Below are positions 17,600 through 27,865 of a stretch of 62,108 bases of DNA, in pieces. Source of the DNA: Chromatiales bacterium. GTDB taxonomy: Bacteria > Pseudomonadota > Gammaproteobacteria > SpSt-1174. The notes below the pieces were generated by a model, which did not search any database, was not told the origin of the DNA, and saw only the letters and a list, made by a program, of their open reading frames with translations. The stretch lies in contig JABURS010000040.1 in assembly GCA_014762505.1 (NCBI GenBank), forward strand, positions 1-62,108, read 5' to 3'. The stretch's first letter is position 1. Each line of letters opens with the position of its first letter. Made by a program: the position numbers and the translations under genes.

Positions 17600-18876
17600 T
17601 GGGCTTCCTCCTTGGGTTGATCGTGGTCACTTTCGGAAGTGTGCCGTTCGTGACCAGTGGCATCAGCCTGCCGCAGCAGCTCGTCGGTGATGCGCTGCAT
17701 GGCGATGCGCAGCCGCTCGACGGAGTGCCCCATATAGCCGGCGGTCACGTCGTCGCCCTGCTTGTGATTCACCAGCCGCTTGATCGCATAGGCTGAAATA
17801 TCCAGCGATTCAGCCGTGGTGATGAACGTGCGACGCAGATCGTGGGGAATGAACGGCACCCCGGATTCATCCGCGACGATGGCCGCCCATCGCCGCAGGG
17901 CCTTGAAGTGACCGCTCGGGCCGGGGAACACGAACAGGCTCCCCTCGTCCTCGTTCAGCCGGGCACGAGTCTGCAGCAGCTTCACCAGGTAATCGGAGAG
18001 AGGCAGCACCAGGGGCTCGCGGTTCTTGGTGTCCACGATCTCGAAGGTGCCGCCGGCCAGGTCAACCCGGGACCATTCGAGGCGGGCGCCCTCGTTCAAC
18101 CGGAGGCCGGTGAGCAACAGGAACTTGAGCAGATCCCGGGCGACCGGGGCCCCGGCAGTCACGCGCTCGCCCTTGAGGTGGTCGACAGCCTCCCACCAGG
18201 CAGCCAGCTGGTGCGGCTTGATCCACGTCTTGCGGCGAGCCGGCTTGTGCCAGGACCGGGCAGACGACAGGCGGCCCACTGGATTCACCGGGGCGACGGG
18301 ATTCCCGTCCTCGTCCGTGAACCGGTCGGCCGCATCGTTGAACACCGCCCGCAGGACCCGGGCCGCGGCGTCAGCCCCGGCCGGGGACACCTTGCCGCGC
18401 TCCCGGTGCCGCTGCTCCACCATGTCTTTCGTGATGGCCTGCAACGGCAGGGGCTCCCAATCCTTGTACGTGGCGCCGAACGCCTCGCGGTAGTTCTTGA
18501 CGGTCTTGGGCTTGAGGGTGTGGGTATTGAGGTAGGTCTCGAAGGCTTCCCGGAGCGTCACCAAGCGGGCCCGCTCGGCCTCACGCTGCAACTGCTCCCG
18601 CTTCCGGCGCTCCACCGGGTCACCGCCGGACTCGATCTCGGCCAGGTACTCGATAGCACGCCGGCGGGCCTGCTCGACGGTCATCGCCGGCCAGGTGCCG
18701 AGCTTGATTCGCTTGGGTACGCCACGAACGCGGCGATAGAGGGAGAAGGTGCGGGTGCCCTTGTCGGTGACGCGGAGAATGAGGCCGGGCGTGCGGGCGT
18801 CCTTGATCTCCACTCGCTGCCCCTTCTCGGGTGGCTCAATGGACTCAATCACCGCCTTGTTCAGATTCAATCGCAC
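17596..18876 (-). CDS. Tyrosine-type integrase
   Basis: The 426-residue phage/island integrase has an N-terminal DUF4102-type arm-binding domain (about 1-90, GLILRVTDKGTRTF), a SAM-like core-binding domain (about 105-205) and a C-terminal catalytic domain. The catalytic set is visible: Arg in LLTGLRLNEGARLEW, HDLRRTF (His-x-x-Arg), the second His in VNHKQ and the Tyr in TAGYMGHS. It sits next to attR, transcribed inward, with arm-type repeats between it and the junction, and should integrate into tRNA-Leu(CAA). Confidence 0.95.
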   Translation of the reverse strand: MRLNLNKAVIESIEPPEKGQRVEIKDARTPGLILRVTDKGTRTFSLYRRVRGVPKRIKLGTWPAMTVEQARRRAIEYLAEIESGGDPVERRKREQLQREAERARLVTLREAFETYLNTHTLKPKTVKNYREAFGATYKDWEPLPLQAITKDMVEQRHRERGKVSPAGADAAARVLRAVFNDAADRFTDEDGNPVAPVNPVGRLSSARSWHKPARRKTWIKPHQLAAWWEAVDHLKGERVTAGAPVARDLLKFLLLTGLRLNEGARLEWSRVDLAGGTFEIVDTKNREPLVLPLSDYLVKLLQTRARLNEDEGSLFVFPGPSGHFKALRRWAAIVADESGVPFIPHDLRRTFITTAESLDISAYAIKRLVNHKQGDDVTAGYMGHSVERLRIAMQRITDELLRQADATGHERHTSESDHDQPKEEAQ

Positions 18877-18892
18877 CGCCTACCTCGCGTCT

Positions 18893-18948
18893 GGGGCTAC
18901 GCTGGGGCTACACTCTGGCGTAGCTGAAAGCTAAACTAGCGTAGCCCC
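18893..18948. repeat. Right arm-type sites near attR
   Basis: GGGGCTACGCT at 18893-18903 starts a 24-bp copy (18894-18917) of the repeat at 9454-9477, and AGCGTAGCCCC at 18938-18948 is the inverted form. The cluster lies 17 to 72 bases upstream of the integrase start codon, where attP arm sites and an integrase operator would be expected. Confidence 0.7.
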
Positions 18949-19039
18949 GATTAAGGTTAGGCTATCTGTAACCCTTTGATGCGTCAAGAATCATTATGGA
19001 CTTGCGCGCCTCATTAAGTTCTACTAATATCCGTCTTGA

Positions 19040-19097
19040 CCTGACTCAAAATCAGGTTCCTTCGGGAGTGCGAGTTCGAGTCTCGCCCTCGGCACCA
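19040..19097 (+). repeat. attR: 58-bp copy of the tRNA-Leu 3' end
   Basis: Identical to 9334-9391, starting at the anticodon stem and ending with CCA. The upstream half of the tRNA is absent, so this is the right junction and not a second gene. The 348-bp stretch 18877-19224 between the integrase and the next chromosomal gene holds only the arm-type sites, this repeat and about 127 bases with nothing recognisable. Confidence 0.95.
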
Positions 19098-19224
19098 TCT
19101 CTAGAATGCCCCGTCAGCCCCCTTAGGGTGTCCGCCCGCGATGACCCACGAAGACTGCGGCTATTCGCGCGGAATCGACCCGCGTGATAGCGTTGCCGCA
19201 TCCTCAACCAGCCGCCGAAGAACC

Positions 19225-19518
19225 ATGCCCATCGACAACCGACCCGCCTGGGAAAAGATCCTCGACAACCACACCCGTGGTGCTGCCACGCCGGAAGAAC
19301 GCGAAGAACGGCTCGCCCGTTTCGCCGCCCGCGAAGAGGCCCGCGCCGAACACTTCATGAGCCTGCTGGGCGATGTCGTCGCCGTCATCGACAGCAACCT
19401 CGGCAAGGACGCCGAAGTCGACGAATTCCTCGGCAACATCAAGACCTTCGTCCTGCAGGGCGTCAACCAGGCCAACCAGGTCGGCTTCAAGGCCCAGCGC
19501 GCACCGAAGTCGGAGTAA
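19225..19518 (+). CDS. Conserved-looking hypothetical protein of 97 residues
   Basis: Starting at the ATG at 19225 (MPIDNRPAWEKILDNHTRG), the protein is charged and helical with a likely coiled coil (EEREERLARFAAREEARAEHF at about 29-49) and no membrane segment. An in-frame ATG at 19141 would add 28 residues of low-quality sequence. I do not recognise a family. It is the first chromosomal gene right of the element; its stop codon lies inside one arm of the inverted repeat at 19517-19658. Confidence 0.6.
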   Translation: MPIDNRPAWEKILDNHTRGAATPEEREERLARFAAREEARAEHFMSLLGDVVAVIDSNLGKDAEVDEFLGNIKTFVLQGVNQANQVGFKAQRAPKSE

Positions 19519-19658
19519 GTCGCAATACAAGTAGGTAGGAGGCCAGCCCTCTGGCCGAGGACGGTCCATCCGGCATGGGGGTTATCGCCGAGGGGGCTCG
19601 GCTCCTGCCGATACCGGCCGTGCCCGCCTCGCGTCTTCCGACTTGTAACTTGCGACTT
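19517..19658. repeat. 142-bp segment flanked by inverted repeats, MITE-like
   Basis: AAGTCGCAATACAAGT (19517-19532) is nearly the reverse complement of ACTTGTAACTTGCGACTT (19641-19658), differing by two inserted bases. The enclosed ~110 bases do not code. Terminal inverted repeats around a short non-coding body suggest a miniature transposable element or other dispersed intergenic repeat. A small hairpin GCCGAG-GGGG-CTCGGC lies inside. Confidence 0.45.
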
Positions 19659-19661
19659 CCC

Positions 19662-20210
19662 TCACCAGATCAGGTCGTCCGGCACCTCGTAGCCGGCGTA
19701 GGGGTCGTCCGCGTCGAGTTCCGACTCGGCGGCCGGGCGGGCCATGACGCGGCTGGCGTCGCGGGCGCGGATCTTCTCGGCCACCTCGGCCGACACCAGT
19801 TCGTAGGCCTCCCCGTCGCGCACGATGTCCAGCTGGCCGCGGGCGAGCTGGGCGCGCTGGGCAGGGGTGACCGGCAGTGACTTCAGCATCCTGCCGTCGG
19901 TGAAGTGATAGGCGTCGCCGGCTCCCTCCCGCGGCAGGCGGTTCTGCGCGATGAGCTGGCGCACCTGGGCGGCCAGGGCCTTCTGCTCGGCCGCCGCCTT
20001 GCGCTCCAGGTTGAGCTGGCGGTCGCGTTCGGCCTTCTCGGCGGCCGCCTGGCGGGCAGCCAGCGCGGCCGCGTCGGCCTGCGCCGCGGGCGAGGCCTGC
20101 TGGCCCTTCTTGCCGCCCTTGCCCGCCCGCTTCTCGTGCTTGACCTTCTTCGCCTGCTTCTCGCTGGCCACGCCCGCCTTGAGGAGCTGGTCCATCAATG
20201 AGTTCGCCAT
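19662..20210 (-). CDS. DUF2058 family protein (YaiL-like)
   Basis: The 182-residue protein begins MANSLMDQLLKAGVASEKQAKKVKHEKR and continues with a Lys/Ala/Gln-rich helical region (about 20-85), then a compact C-terminal part (LIAQNRLPREGAGDAYHFTDG and RGQLDIVRDGEAYELV), the architecture of the DUF2058/YaiL family, often annotated as nucleoprotein-associated. The longer in-frame extension upstream is rejected because the family N-terminus begins here and the length equals E. coli YaiL (179). Function is unproven. It is divergent from ybiT. Confidence 0.9.
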   Translation of the reverse strand: MANSLMDQLLKAGVASEKQAKKVKHEKRAGKGGKKGQQASPAAQADAAALAARQAAAEKAERDRQLNLERKAAAEQKALAAQVRQLIAQNRLPREGAGDAYHFTDGRMLKSLPVTPAQRAQLARGQLDIVRDGEAYELVSAEVAEKIRARDASRVMARPAAESELDADDPYAGYEVPDDLIW

Positions 20211-20356
20211 GAACGCCTTCCGTCCGTACCGATCTTTGTGGGTGTCGATGGCACGCAGTCTACCGCAGAACGGGCCCGCCCTGCCCTTTGGCGGCCAAAC
20301 CCGGTACAATCGCGCCCCTTTTACGCGCTCTCGCGCCTCGTCATCTGGAAGTCCTC

Positions 20357-21946
<1,590 letters not shown>

Positions 21947-21976
21947 GGCGGCGCACAGGGTGGGTCACCCCCGCCA

Positions 21977-22354
21977 TCACGCCCCCGCCACCATCTCCAG
22001 CGTATTCCCGTCCGGGTCGCGGCAGAACAGCGCGGCGCGGCCGGAGCGGCTGCGGGTGTAGGGCCAGCCGGCAGCCTCCAGGCGGGTGACGATGGCCTCG
22101 AGGTCGCGCACCCGCAGCGCCGTGTGGCGGTCGCGGCCGCCGTGCGGGGGGCGCTCGGCCGGGTCGGGGTTGGGGCATTCGAGCAGGTGGATCTGCTGGT
22201 CACCGATCACGAGCCAGGCGCCGGGAAAGCCGAGGTCCGGGCGGTCGTCGGCCACGGGCATGCCCAGCAGGTCGTGGTAGAAGGCCAGCGCGCGGGCGGT
22301 GTCCGCCACCAGGACGCTGGCGTGATGGATGCCGAGATAGGCCGGTTCGCTCAT
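21977..22354 (-). CDS. VOC (glyoxalase/bleomycin resistance) family protein
   Basis: The 125-residue protein has two beta-alpha-beta-beta-beta modules: HHASVLVADTARALAFYHDLLGM at the start and FCRDPDGNTLEMVAG at the end. Possible metal ligands are His10 or His11, His78 and Glu121. VOC members include glyoxalases, dioxygenases and resistance proteins, so the substrate is not predictable. It stands alone, convergent with ybiT and divergent from dapC. Confidence 0.85.
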   Translation of the reverse strand: MSEPAYLGIHHASVLVADTARALAFYHDLLGMPVADDRPDLGFPGAWLVIGDQQIHLLECPNPDPAERPPHGGRDRHTALRVRDLEAIVTRLEAAGWPYTRSRSGRAALFCRDPDGNTLEMVAGA

Positions 22355-22452
22355 TTAAACCCTCGCTTTTCATGGTCTTGTCGGCCCGCGCAGGCGCGAT
22401 GAATCGGTTATACTACCGCGCCTTGTGAGCCATGACAGCGCGCAGGCAGCTG

Positions 22453-23649
22453 ATGAACCCCGATCTCGACAGACTCCAGCCCTACCCCTTCCAGAAACTG
22501 GCCGCCCTCAAGCAGGGCACGCAGCCCCCGGCCGCGCTGGAGCACATCGCCCTGTCCATCGGCGAGCCCAAGCACCCGACGCCCAGCCTGATCAGCGAGG
22601 CCCTGCTGGAACACCTGCACGGGCTGGCGAGCTATCCCGTGACGAAGGGCAGCGACGCCCTGCGCGAGGCCATCGCCGGCTGGCTCACCCGCCGCTTCGA
22701 CCTGCCGGCCGCGAGCATCGACCCGGCCCGCCACGTGCTGCCCGTGAATGGCACCCGCGAGGCCCTGTTCGCCTTCGCCCAGGCGGTGGTGGACCGCTCC
22801 CGCGACGCCCTGGTGCTCATGCCCAACCCCTTCTACCAGATCTACGAGGGCGCGGCCCTGCTGGCCGGCGCCACGCCCTGGTTCCTCAACTGCAGCGCGG
22901 ACAACGGCTACCGCCCCGACTTCGACGCCGTGCCGGACGCCATCTGGGACCGCTGCCAGCTGCTGTACCTCTGCTCGCCCGGCAACCCCACCGGCGCGGT
23001 GCTCGACGAGGCCACGCTCGCCGGCCTGATCGAACGGGCCGAACGCCACGACTTCCTCATCGCCTCCGACGAGTGCTATTCCGAGCTCTATCCGGACGAG
23101 TCCGCCCCGCCGGCGGGCCTGCTGGGCGCCGCCGCCCGCGCGGGCGTTACGGACTACCGCCGCTGCGTGGTCTTCCACAGCCTGTCCAAGCGCTCCAACG
23201 CGCCGGGCCTGCGCTCGGGCTTCGTCGCCGGCGATGCCGCCGTGCTCGAACAGTTCCACCAGTACCGCACCTACCACGGCTGTGCCATGCCCCCGCCCAC
23301 CCAGGCCGCGAGCATCGCCGCCTGGAACGACGAGGCCCACGTGCGCGCCAACCGCGAGCTCTACCGCCAGAAGTTCGCCGCGATGCTCGAGGTCCTCTCG
23401 CCGGTACTCGAGGTGAGCGCGCCGGATGCCGGCTTCTACCTCTGGCCGCGCACGCCCATCGCCGACACCGACTTCGCCCGCGGCCTCTATGACCGCCACA
23501 ACGTCACCGTGCTGCCGGGCTCGTTCCTCTCGCGCGAGGCGCACGGCAGCAACCCGGGCGCGAACCACGTGCGCATGGCCCTGGTGGCGCCGCTGGACGA
23601 ATGCCACGAGGCGGCCGCGCGCATCCGCGACTACATCGAATCCCTGTAA
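22453..23649 (+). CDS. dapC: Succinyldiaminopimelate transaminase DapC
   Basis: The 398-residue class I aminotransferase makes N-succinyl-LL-diaminopimelate for lysine and peptidoglycan. Family features are SIGEPKHPTP, the PLP-binding SLSKRSNAPGLRSGF (Lys near 242) and CSPGNPTGAVL. The start MNPDLDRLQPYPFQKL matches known DapC; an ATG seven codons upstream is possible but lacks a ribosome site. TATACT at 22409-22414 may be its -10. It is followed by dapD after 39 bases, so the two probably form an operon. Confidence 0.93.
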   Translation: MNPDLDRLQPYPFQKLAALKQGTQPPAALEHIALSIGEPKHPTPSLISEALLEHLHGLASYPVTKGSDALREAIAGWLTRRFDLPAASIDPARHVLPVNGTREALFAFAQAVVDRSRDALVLMPNPFYQIYEGAALLAGATPWFLNCSADNGYRPDFDAVPDAIWDRCQLLYLCSPGNPTGAVLDEATLAGLIERAERHDFLIASDECYSELYPDESAPPAGLLGAAARAGVTDYRRCVVFHSLSKRSNAPGLRSGFVAGDAAVLEQFHQYRTYHGCAMPPPTQAASIAAWNDEAHVRANRELYRQKFAAMLEVLSPVLEVSAPDAGFYLWPRTPIADTDFARGLYDRHNVTVLPGSFLSREAHGSNPGANHVRMALVAPLDECHEAAARIRDYIESL

Positions 23650-23688
23650 TCCATTTTTGAAATCCACTGCAGCAACGGAGCAAGACTC

Positions 23689-24510
23689 ATGAGCGATATC
23701 CAGACCACCATCGAAGAGGCCTTCGAGCGCCGCGCCGAGATCACCCCGCGCAACGTCGAGACCCACGTGAAGGACGCCGTGCTCGAGGCCATCGAACTGC
23801 TGGACTCCGGCAAGGCCCGCGTCGCCGAGAAGAAGGGCGGCAACTGGGTGGTGAACGAGTGGCTGAAGAAGGCCGTGCTGCTCTACTTCCGCATCGAGGA
23901 CAACGAGTTCATCAAGGGCGGCTTCACCAACTACTACGACAAGGTGCCCTCCAAGTACGCCGACATGAGCTCGCGCGAATTCCGTGAAGGCGGCGCCCGC
24001 GTCGTGCCGCCCGCCACCGCGCGCAAGGGCTCCTACATCGCCTCCGGCACCGTGCTCATGCCCTCCTACGTCAACATCGGCGCCTACGTCGACTCCGGCA
24101 CCATGGTCGACACCTGGGCCACCGTCGGCTCCTGCGCCCAGATCGGCAAGAACGTGCACCTCTCCGGCGGTGTCGGCATCGGCGGCGTGCTCGAGCCCCT
24201 GCAGGCCGCGCCCACCATCATCGAGGACAACTGCTTCATCGGCGCCCGCTCCGAGATCGTCGAGGGCGTCATCGTCGAGGAAGGCTCGGTCATCTCCATG
24301 GGCGTGTACATCGGCCAGTCCACCAAGATCTACGACCGCGAGACCGGCGAGATCCACTACGGTCGCGTCCCGGCCGGCTCGGTGGTCGTCTCCGGCAACC
24401 TGCCCTCCAAGGACGGCAAGTACAGCCTCTACTGCGCCGTCATCGTCAAGAAGGTCGACGAAAAGACCCGCGGCAAGGTCGGCATCAACGAACTGCTGCG
24501 CGATATCTGA
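23689..24510 (+). CDS. dapD: Tetrahydrodipicolinate N-succinyltransferase DapD
   Basis: The 273-residue enzyme transfers succinyl from succinyl-CoA to tetrahydrodipicolinate. It has an N-terminal helical domain and a left-handed beta-helix of hexapeptide repeats from about residue 100 ([32 protein letters not shown]), then [18 protein letters not shown]. Length equals E. coli DapD (274). It sits between dapC and the yffB-dapE pair, placing three steps of the succinylase branch together. Confidence 0.97.
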   Translation: MSDIQTTIEEAFERRAEITPRNVETHVKDAVLEAIELLDSGKARVAEKKGGNWVVNEWLKKAVLLYFRIEDNEFIKGGFTNYYDKVPSKYADMSSREFREGGARVVPPATARKGSYIASGTVLMPSYVNIGAYVDSGTMVDTWATVGSCAQIGKNVHLSGGVGIGGVLEPLQAAPTIIEDNCFIGARSEIVEGVIVEEGSVISMGVYIGQSTKIYDRETGEIHYGRVPAGSVVVSGNLPSKDGKYSLYCAVIVKKVDEKTRGKVGINELLRDI

Positions 24511-24521
24511 GAGAGGCGTAA

Positions 24522-24555
24522 GGCGTGAGGGGTGAGGCGAGAGCCCCCTCACGCC
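24522..24555 (+). terminator. Hairpin after dapD
   Basis: GGCGTGAGGGG (24522-24532) pairs with CCCCTCACGCC (24545-24555), an 11-bp stem 12 bases past the dapD stop. No T-run follows, so it may be a repeat or a transcript-stabilising hairpin rather than an intrinsic terminator. Confidence 0.4.
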
Positions 24556-24586
24556 CCACACCGTGAAATAGCCGCATCGTAACTTC

Positions 24587-24661
24587 GTAGGAGCGCCGCA
24601 AGGCGCGAACTGGAATGGCACCATCTCCAACCATGGCCATCGCGCCTTGCGACGCTCCTAC
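24587..24661. repeat. REP-like inverted pair with GTAG ends
   Basis: GTAGGAGCGCCGCAAGGCGCGA (24587-24608) faces TCGCGCCTTGCGACGCTCCTAC (24640-24661) with one mismatch; each arm can also fold on itself. A 5' GTAG followed by a GC palindrome, in an inverted pair, is the layout of bacterial REP/BIME elements mobilised by TnpA-REP (RayT) proteins. The ATCTTTTTG after it could add a terminator role. Confidence 0.7.
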
Positions 24662-24681
24662 ATCTTTTTGAATTGAAACCC

Positions 24682-25026
24682 GTGACTGTCTTATTCGGCA
24701 TTAAAAACTGCGATACTGTGAAGAAGGCCTGCAAGTGGCTGGACGCGCACGGTGTCGACTACCGCTTTCATGACTTTCGCGCCGACGGGCTCGACGAGGC
24801 CCTTCTGCTCGGCTGGGTGAGCGAGCTCGGCTGGGAGACACTGGTGAACCGGCGCGGTACCACCTGGCGCCAGCTGCCGGCCGGGGCGCGCGAGTCCATC
24901 GACGAGGCCGCCGCCATCGCACTCATGCTCGAACACCCCGCGCTCATCAAGCGCCCGGTGCTGGACCTCGGCGAGCGCCGCGTGGTCGGCTTCTCGGACC
25001 AGACCTACGCCGACCTGTTTGCGTGA
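24682..25026 (+). CDS. yffB: ArsC/Spx-like protein YffB
   Basis: The 114-residue thioredoxin-fold protein of the arsenate reductase/Spx group contains GIKNCDTVKKACKWLD (a single Cys near residue 10), DYRFHDFRADG, NRRGTTWRQLP and LIKRPVLDLGE. It lies directly before dapE, as yffB does in E. coli, which supports the name. The GTG at 24682 gives the family N-terminus; a TTG three codons upstream is an alternative. Neither has a clear ribosome site. Its biochemical role is not established. Confidence 0.85.
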   Translation: MTVLFGIKNCDTVKKACKWLDAHGVDYRFHDFRADGLDEALLLGWVSELGWETLVNRRGTTWRQLPAGARESIDEAAAIALMLEHPALIKRPVLDLGERRVVGFSDQTYADLFA

Positions 25027-25034
25027 TACGCTAA

Positions 25035-26192
<1,158 letters not shown>

Positions 26193-26248
26193 GCGGACAG
26201 CGTGGCTTGCCCCGGAGGGCACAAAGAAAGACCCTGCGCCTGATCGTC

Positions 26249-26268
26249 ATTCCTGCGTAGGCAGGAAT
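26249..26268. repeat. Short palindromic intergenic repeat
   Basis: ATTCCTGC-GTAG-GCAGGAAT is a perfect 8-bp stem with a 4-base loop. Similar ATTCC...GGAAT repeats are scattered between genes in many proteobacteria. Its position 57 bases past dapE could make it a transcript end signal. Confidence 0.45.
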
Positions 26269-26352
26269 CCCGAAGGGCGGGCTGAGATGCATCGGGAGAC
26301 TGCATGCCCCCTGCATCCCGTGTCTCAGGAACGGGGATCACGTATTGCCAGA

Positions 26353-26391
26353 CCGGCAATAGGGGCCGGCAATCGGCGCCGGCAGTCGGCG
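26353..26391. repeat. Three tandem 13-bp repeats
   Basis: CCGGCAATAGGGG, CCGGCAATCGGCG and CCGGCAGTCGGCG follow one another without gaps, ending five bases before the stop of the CYTH protein gene. The region 26193-26396 otherwise shows only the palindrome at 26249. Confidence 0.5.
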
Positions 26392-26396
26392 AATGC

Positions 26397-26870
26397 TCAG
26401 TCCTGCCAGTCGCGATACGGGTGCCTGACCAGGCAGACGTTGTAATAACGCGGGTCGTGCGAGACCTCGTCGCCCAGCCAGTCGGGATGTTCGAAGTCCT
26501 CGTCGGGCGAGGACAGTTCGATCTCGGCGACCACCAGCCCCTGGTTGTCACCCTCGAAGACGTCGATCTCCCAGGTATGCGCACCAAGCGGAACCTCGTA
26601 GCGGGTCTTTTCGATCAGCGGGCCGTCGGCAAGACGGTCGAGGAGTTCGTGGGCCTCGTCGAGCGGGATGGGGTATTCGTATTCGAGGCGCTCCACGCCC
26701 AGCGTGGCACTCTTGATGTTGAGATGGGCCTGCACGTCGGAGACCCGCACCCGGATGGAGACACGCCCGTCGCTGGCCAGGTAGCCCTGGCGGTAATGTA
26801 CCTGATGGCTGACGCCGGACTTCCAGCCATCGTGCCGCACCAGGAACTTGCGTTCGATCTCGCGTGCCAT
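26397..26870 (-). CDS. CYTH domain protein, probable inorganic triphosphatase
   Basis: The 157-residue protein begins MAREIERKFLVRHDGW, carrying the ExExK signature (EIERK) of the CYTH/triphosphate tunnel fold. Basic and acidic tunnel residues follow: SIRVRV, EYEYPIPLDEA, KTRYEVPL, WEIDVFEGDNQGLVVAEIEL. Relatives hydrolyse inorganic triphosphate or are of unknown function. The frame stays open upstream into fabH antisense, but the ATG at 26870 gives the family N-terminus. It is 26 bases downstream of fabH in the same direction. Confidence 0.88.
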   Translation of the reverse strand: MAREIERKFLVRHDGWKSGVSHQVHYRQGYLASDGRVSIRVRVSDVQAHLNIKSATLGVERLEYEYPIPLDEAHELLDRLADGPLIEKTRYEVPLGAHTWEIDVFEGDNQGLVVAEIELSSPDEDFEHPDWLGDEVSHDPRYYNVCLVRHPYRDWQD

Positions 26871-26896
26871 GCCGGGAGCCGGTGAGAACGGCGGGG

Positions 26897-27865
26897 CTAG
26901 AAGCGCAGCAGCGCGGAACCCCAGGTGAAACCGCCGCCGAAGGCCTCCATCAGCAGGGTCTCGCCCTTCTTCACGCGCCCGTCGCGTACGGCGGCATCCA
27001 GCGCCAGCGGCACGGAGGCCGCCGAGGTATTGCCGTGATCGCCTACCGTGACGACGACATGGTCCATGGACATCTTCAGCTTGCGTGCCGTGGCGGCGAT
27101 GATGCGGATGTTCGCCTGGTGCGGGATCAGCCAGTCGATATCGGACTTGTCCATGTCGTTGGCCGCCAGCGTCTCGTCGACGATCCGCCCGAGGGTGTTC
27201 ACGGCGATCTTGAAGACCTCGTTGCCCTTCATGTGGATGTAGGCCTCGCTCTGTAGCAGCTTGTCGTAGCCGGTGCTGACGCCATAGGGCACGGTCAGCA
27301 GGCTCTCGTAGCTGCCATCGGCATGCAGGTGGGTGGAGAGTATGCCCGGCTCCTCGCTGGCCTCGAGCACCACGGCCCCGGCCCCGTCGCCGAACAGCAC
27401 GCAGGTGGTGCGGTCGTTCCAGTCGAGGATGCGCGAGAGTGTCTCGGCACCGACCACCAGGGCACAGCGCGCGGCGCCGGTGCGGATGAACTTGTCGGCC
27501 ACGCTCAGGGCGTAGACGAAACCGGTGCAGACGGCCTGCACGTCGAAGGCGGCACAGCCGTGGATGTCCAGGCGCTGCTGCAGCAGGCAGGCCGTGCTGG
27601 GAAAGACGCGGTCGGGCGTGGTGGTGGCGACGATGACGAGATCGACGTCCTCGGGGCGACGCCCGGCCATCTCCAGGGCGCGGCGCGCGGCCTGTTCGGC
27701 CAGATCGCAGGTGGTCTCGCCGTCCACGGCAATGTGGCGCTTGCGGATACCGGTACGCTCCTGAATCCATTCGTCCGAGGTGTCGACCATCTTTTCCAGA
27801 TCCTGGTTGGTCAACACCTTTTCCGGCAGAAAGCTGCCCGTTCCCGTTATGCGTGCGTACATCAC
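26897..27865 (-). CDS. fabH: Beta-ketoacyl-ACP synthase III FabH
   Basis: The 322-residue enzyme condenses acetyl-CoA with malonyl-ACP to start fatty acid synthesis. The catalytic triad is visible: Cys in [12 protein letters not shown] (near residue 114), His in [10 protein letters not shown] (near 249) and Asn in [12 protein letters not shown] (near 279). It overlaps plsX by four bases (ATGA). The rpmF-plsX-fabH order is standard in proteobacteria. Length is typical (E. coli 317). Confidence 0.97.
   Translation of the reverse strand: MMYARITGTGSFLPEKVLTNQDLEKMVDTSDEWIQERTGIRKRHIAVDGETTCDLAEQAARRALEMAGRRPEDVDLVIVATTTPDRVFPSTACLLQQRLDIHGCAAFDVQAVCTGFVYALSVADKFIRTGAARCALVVGAETLSRILDWNDRTTCVLFGDGAGAVVLEASEEPGILSTHLHADGSYESLLTVPYGVSTGYDKLLQSEAYIHMKGNEVFKIAVNTLGRIVDETLAANDMDKSDIDWLIPHQANIRIIAATARKLKMSMDHVVVTVGDHGNTSAASVPLALDAAVRDGRVKKGETLLMEAFGGGFTWGSALLRF

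Larger units (their letters stand above)
9392..19097. mobile_element. 9.7-kb integrated element in tRNA-Leu: satellite-like or reduced prophage
   Basis: The element is bounded by the 58-bp att repeat and ends with a tyrosine integrase facing away from attR. On the minus strand, from right to left, it carries integrase, an unknown 258-residue protein, AlpA-like regulator, M41-like peptidase, P-loop ATPase, Nu1-like protein, a 32-residue basic peptide, two small unknowns, protease-capsid fusion and tail Z-like protein; one 86-residue gene is on the plus strand. I find no large terminase, portal, tail tube, sheath or lysis gene. Its base composition looks less GC-rich than the flanks. Either a satellite that uses a helper phage or a deletion-reduced prophage fits. 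Confidence 0.88.

Noticed and set aside
19040-19097. A second tRNA-Leu gene
   Set aside because: Only the 3' 58 bases are present; acceptor 5' strand and D arm are missing. It is the attR copy.
22408-24630. A 740-residue minus-strand frame
   Set aside because: Antisense to dapC and dapD, both of which have full family motifs.
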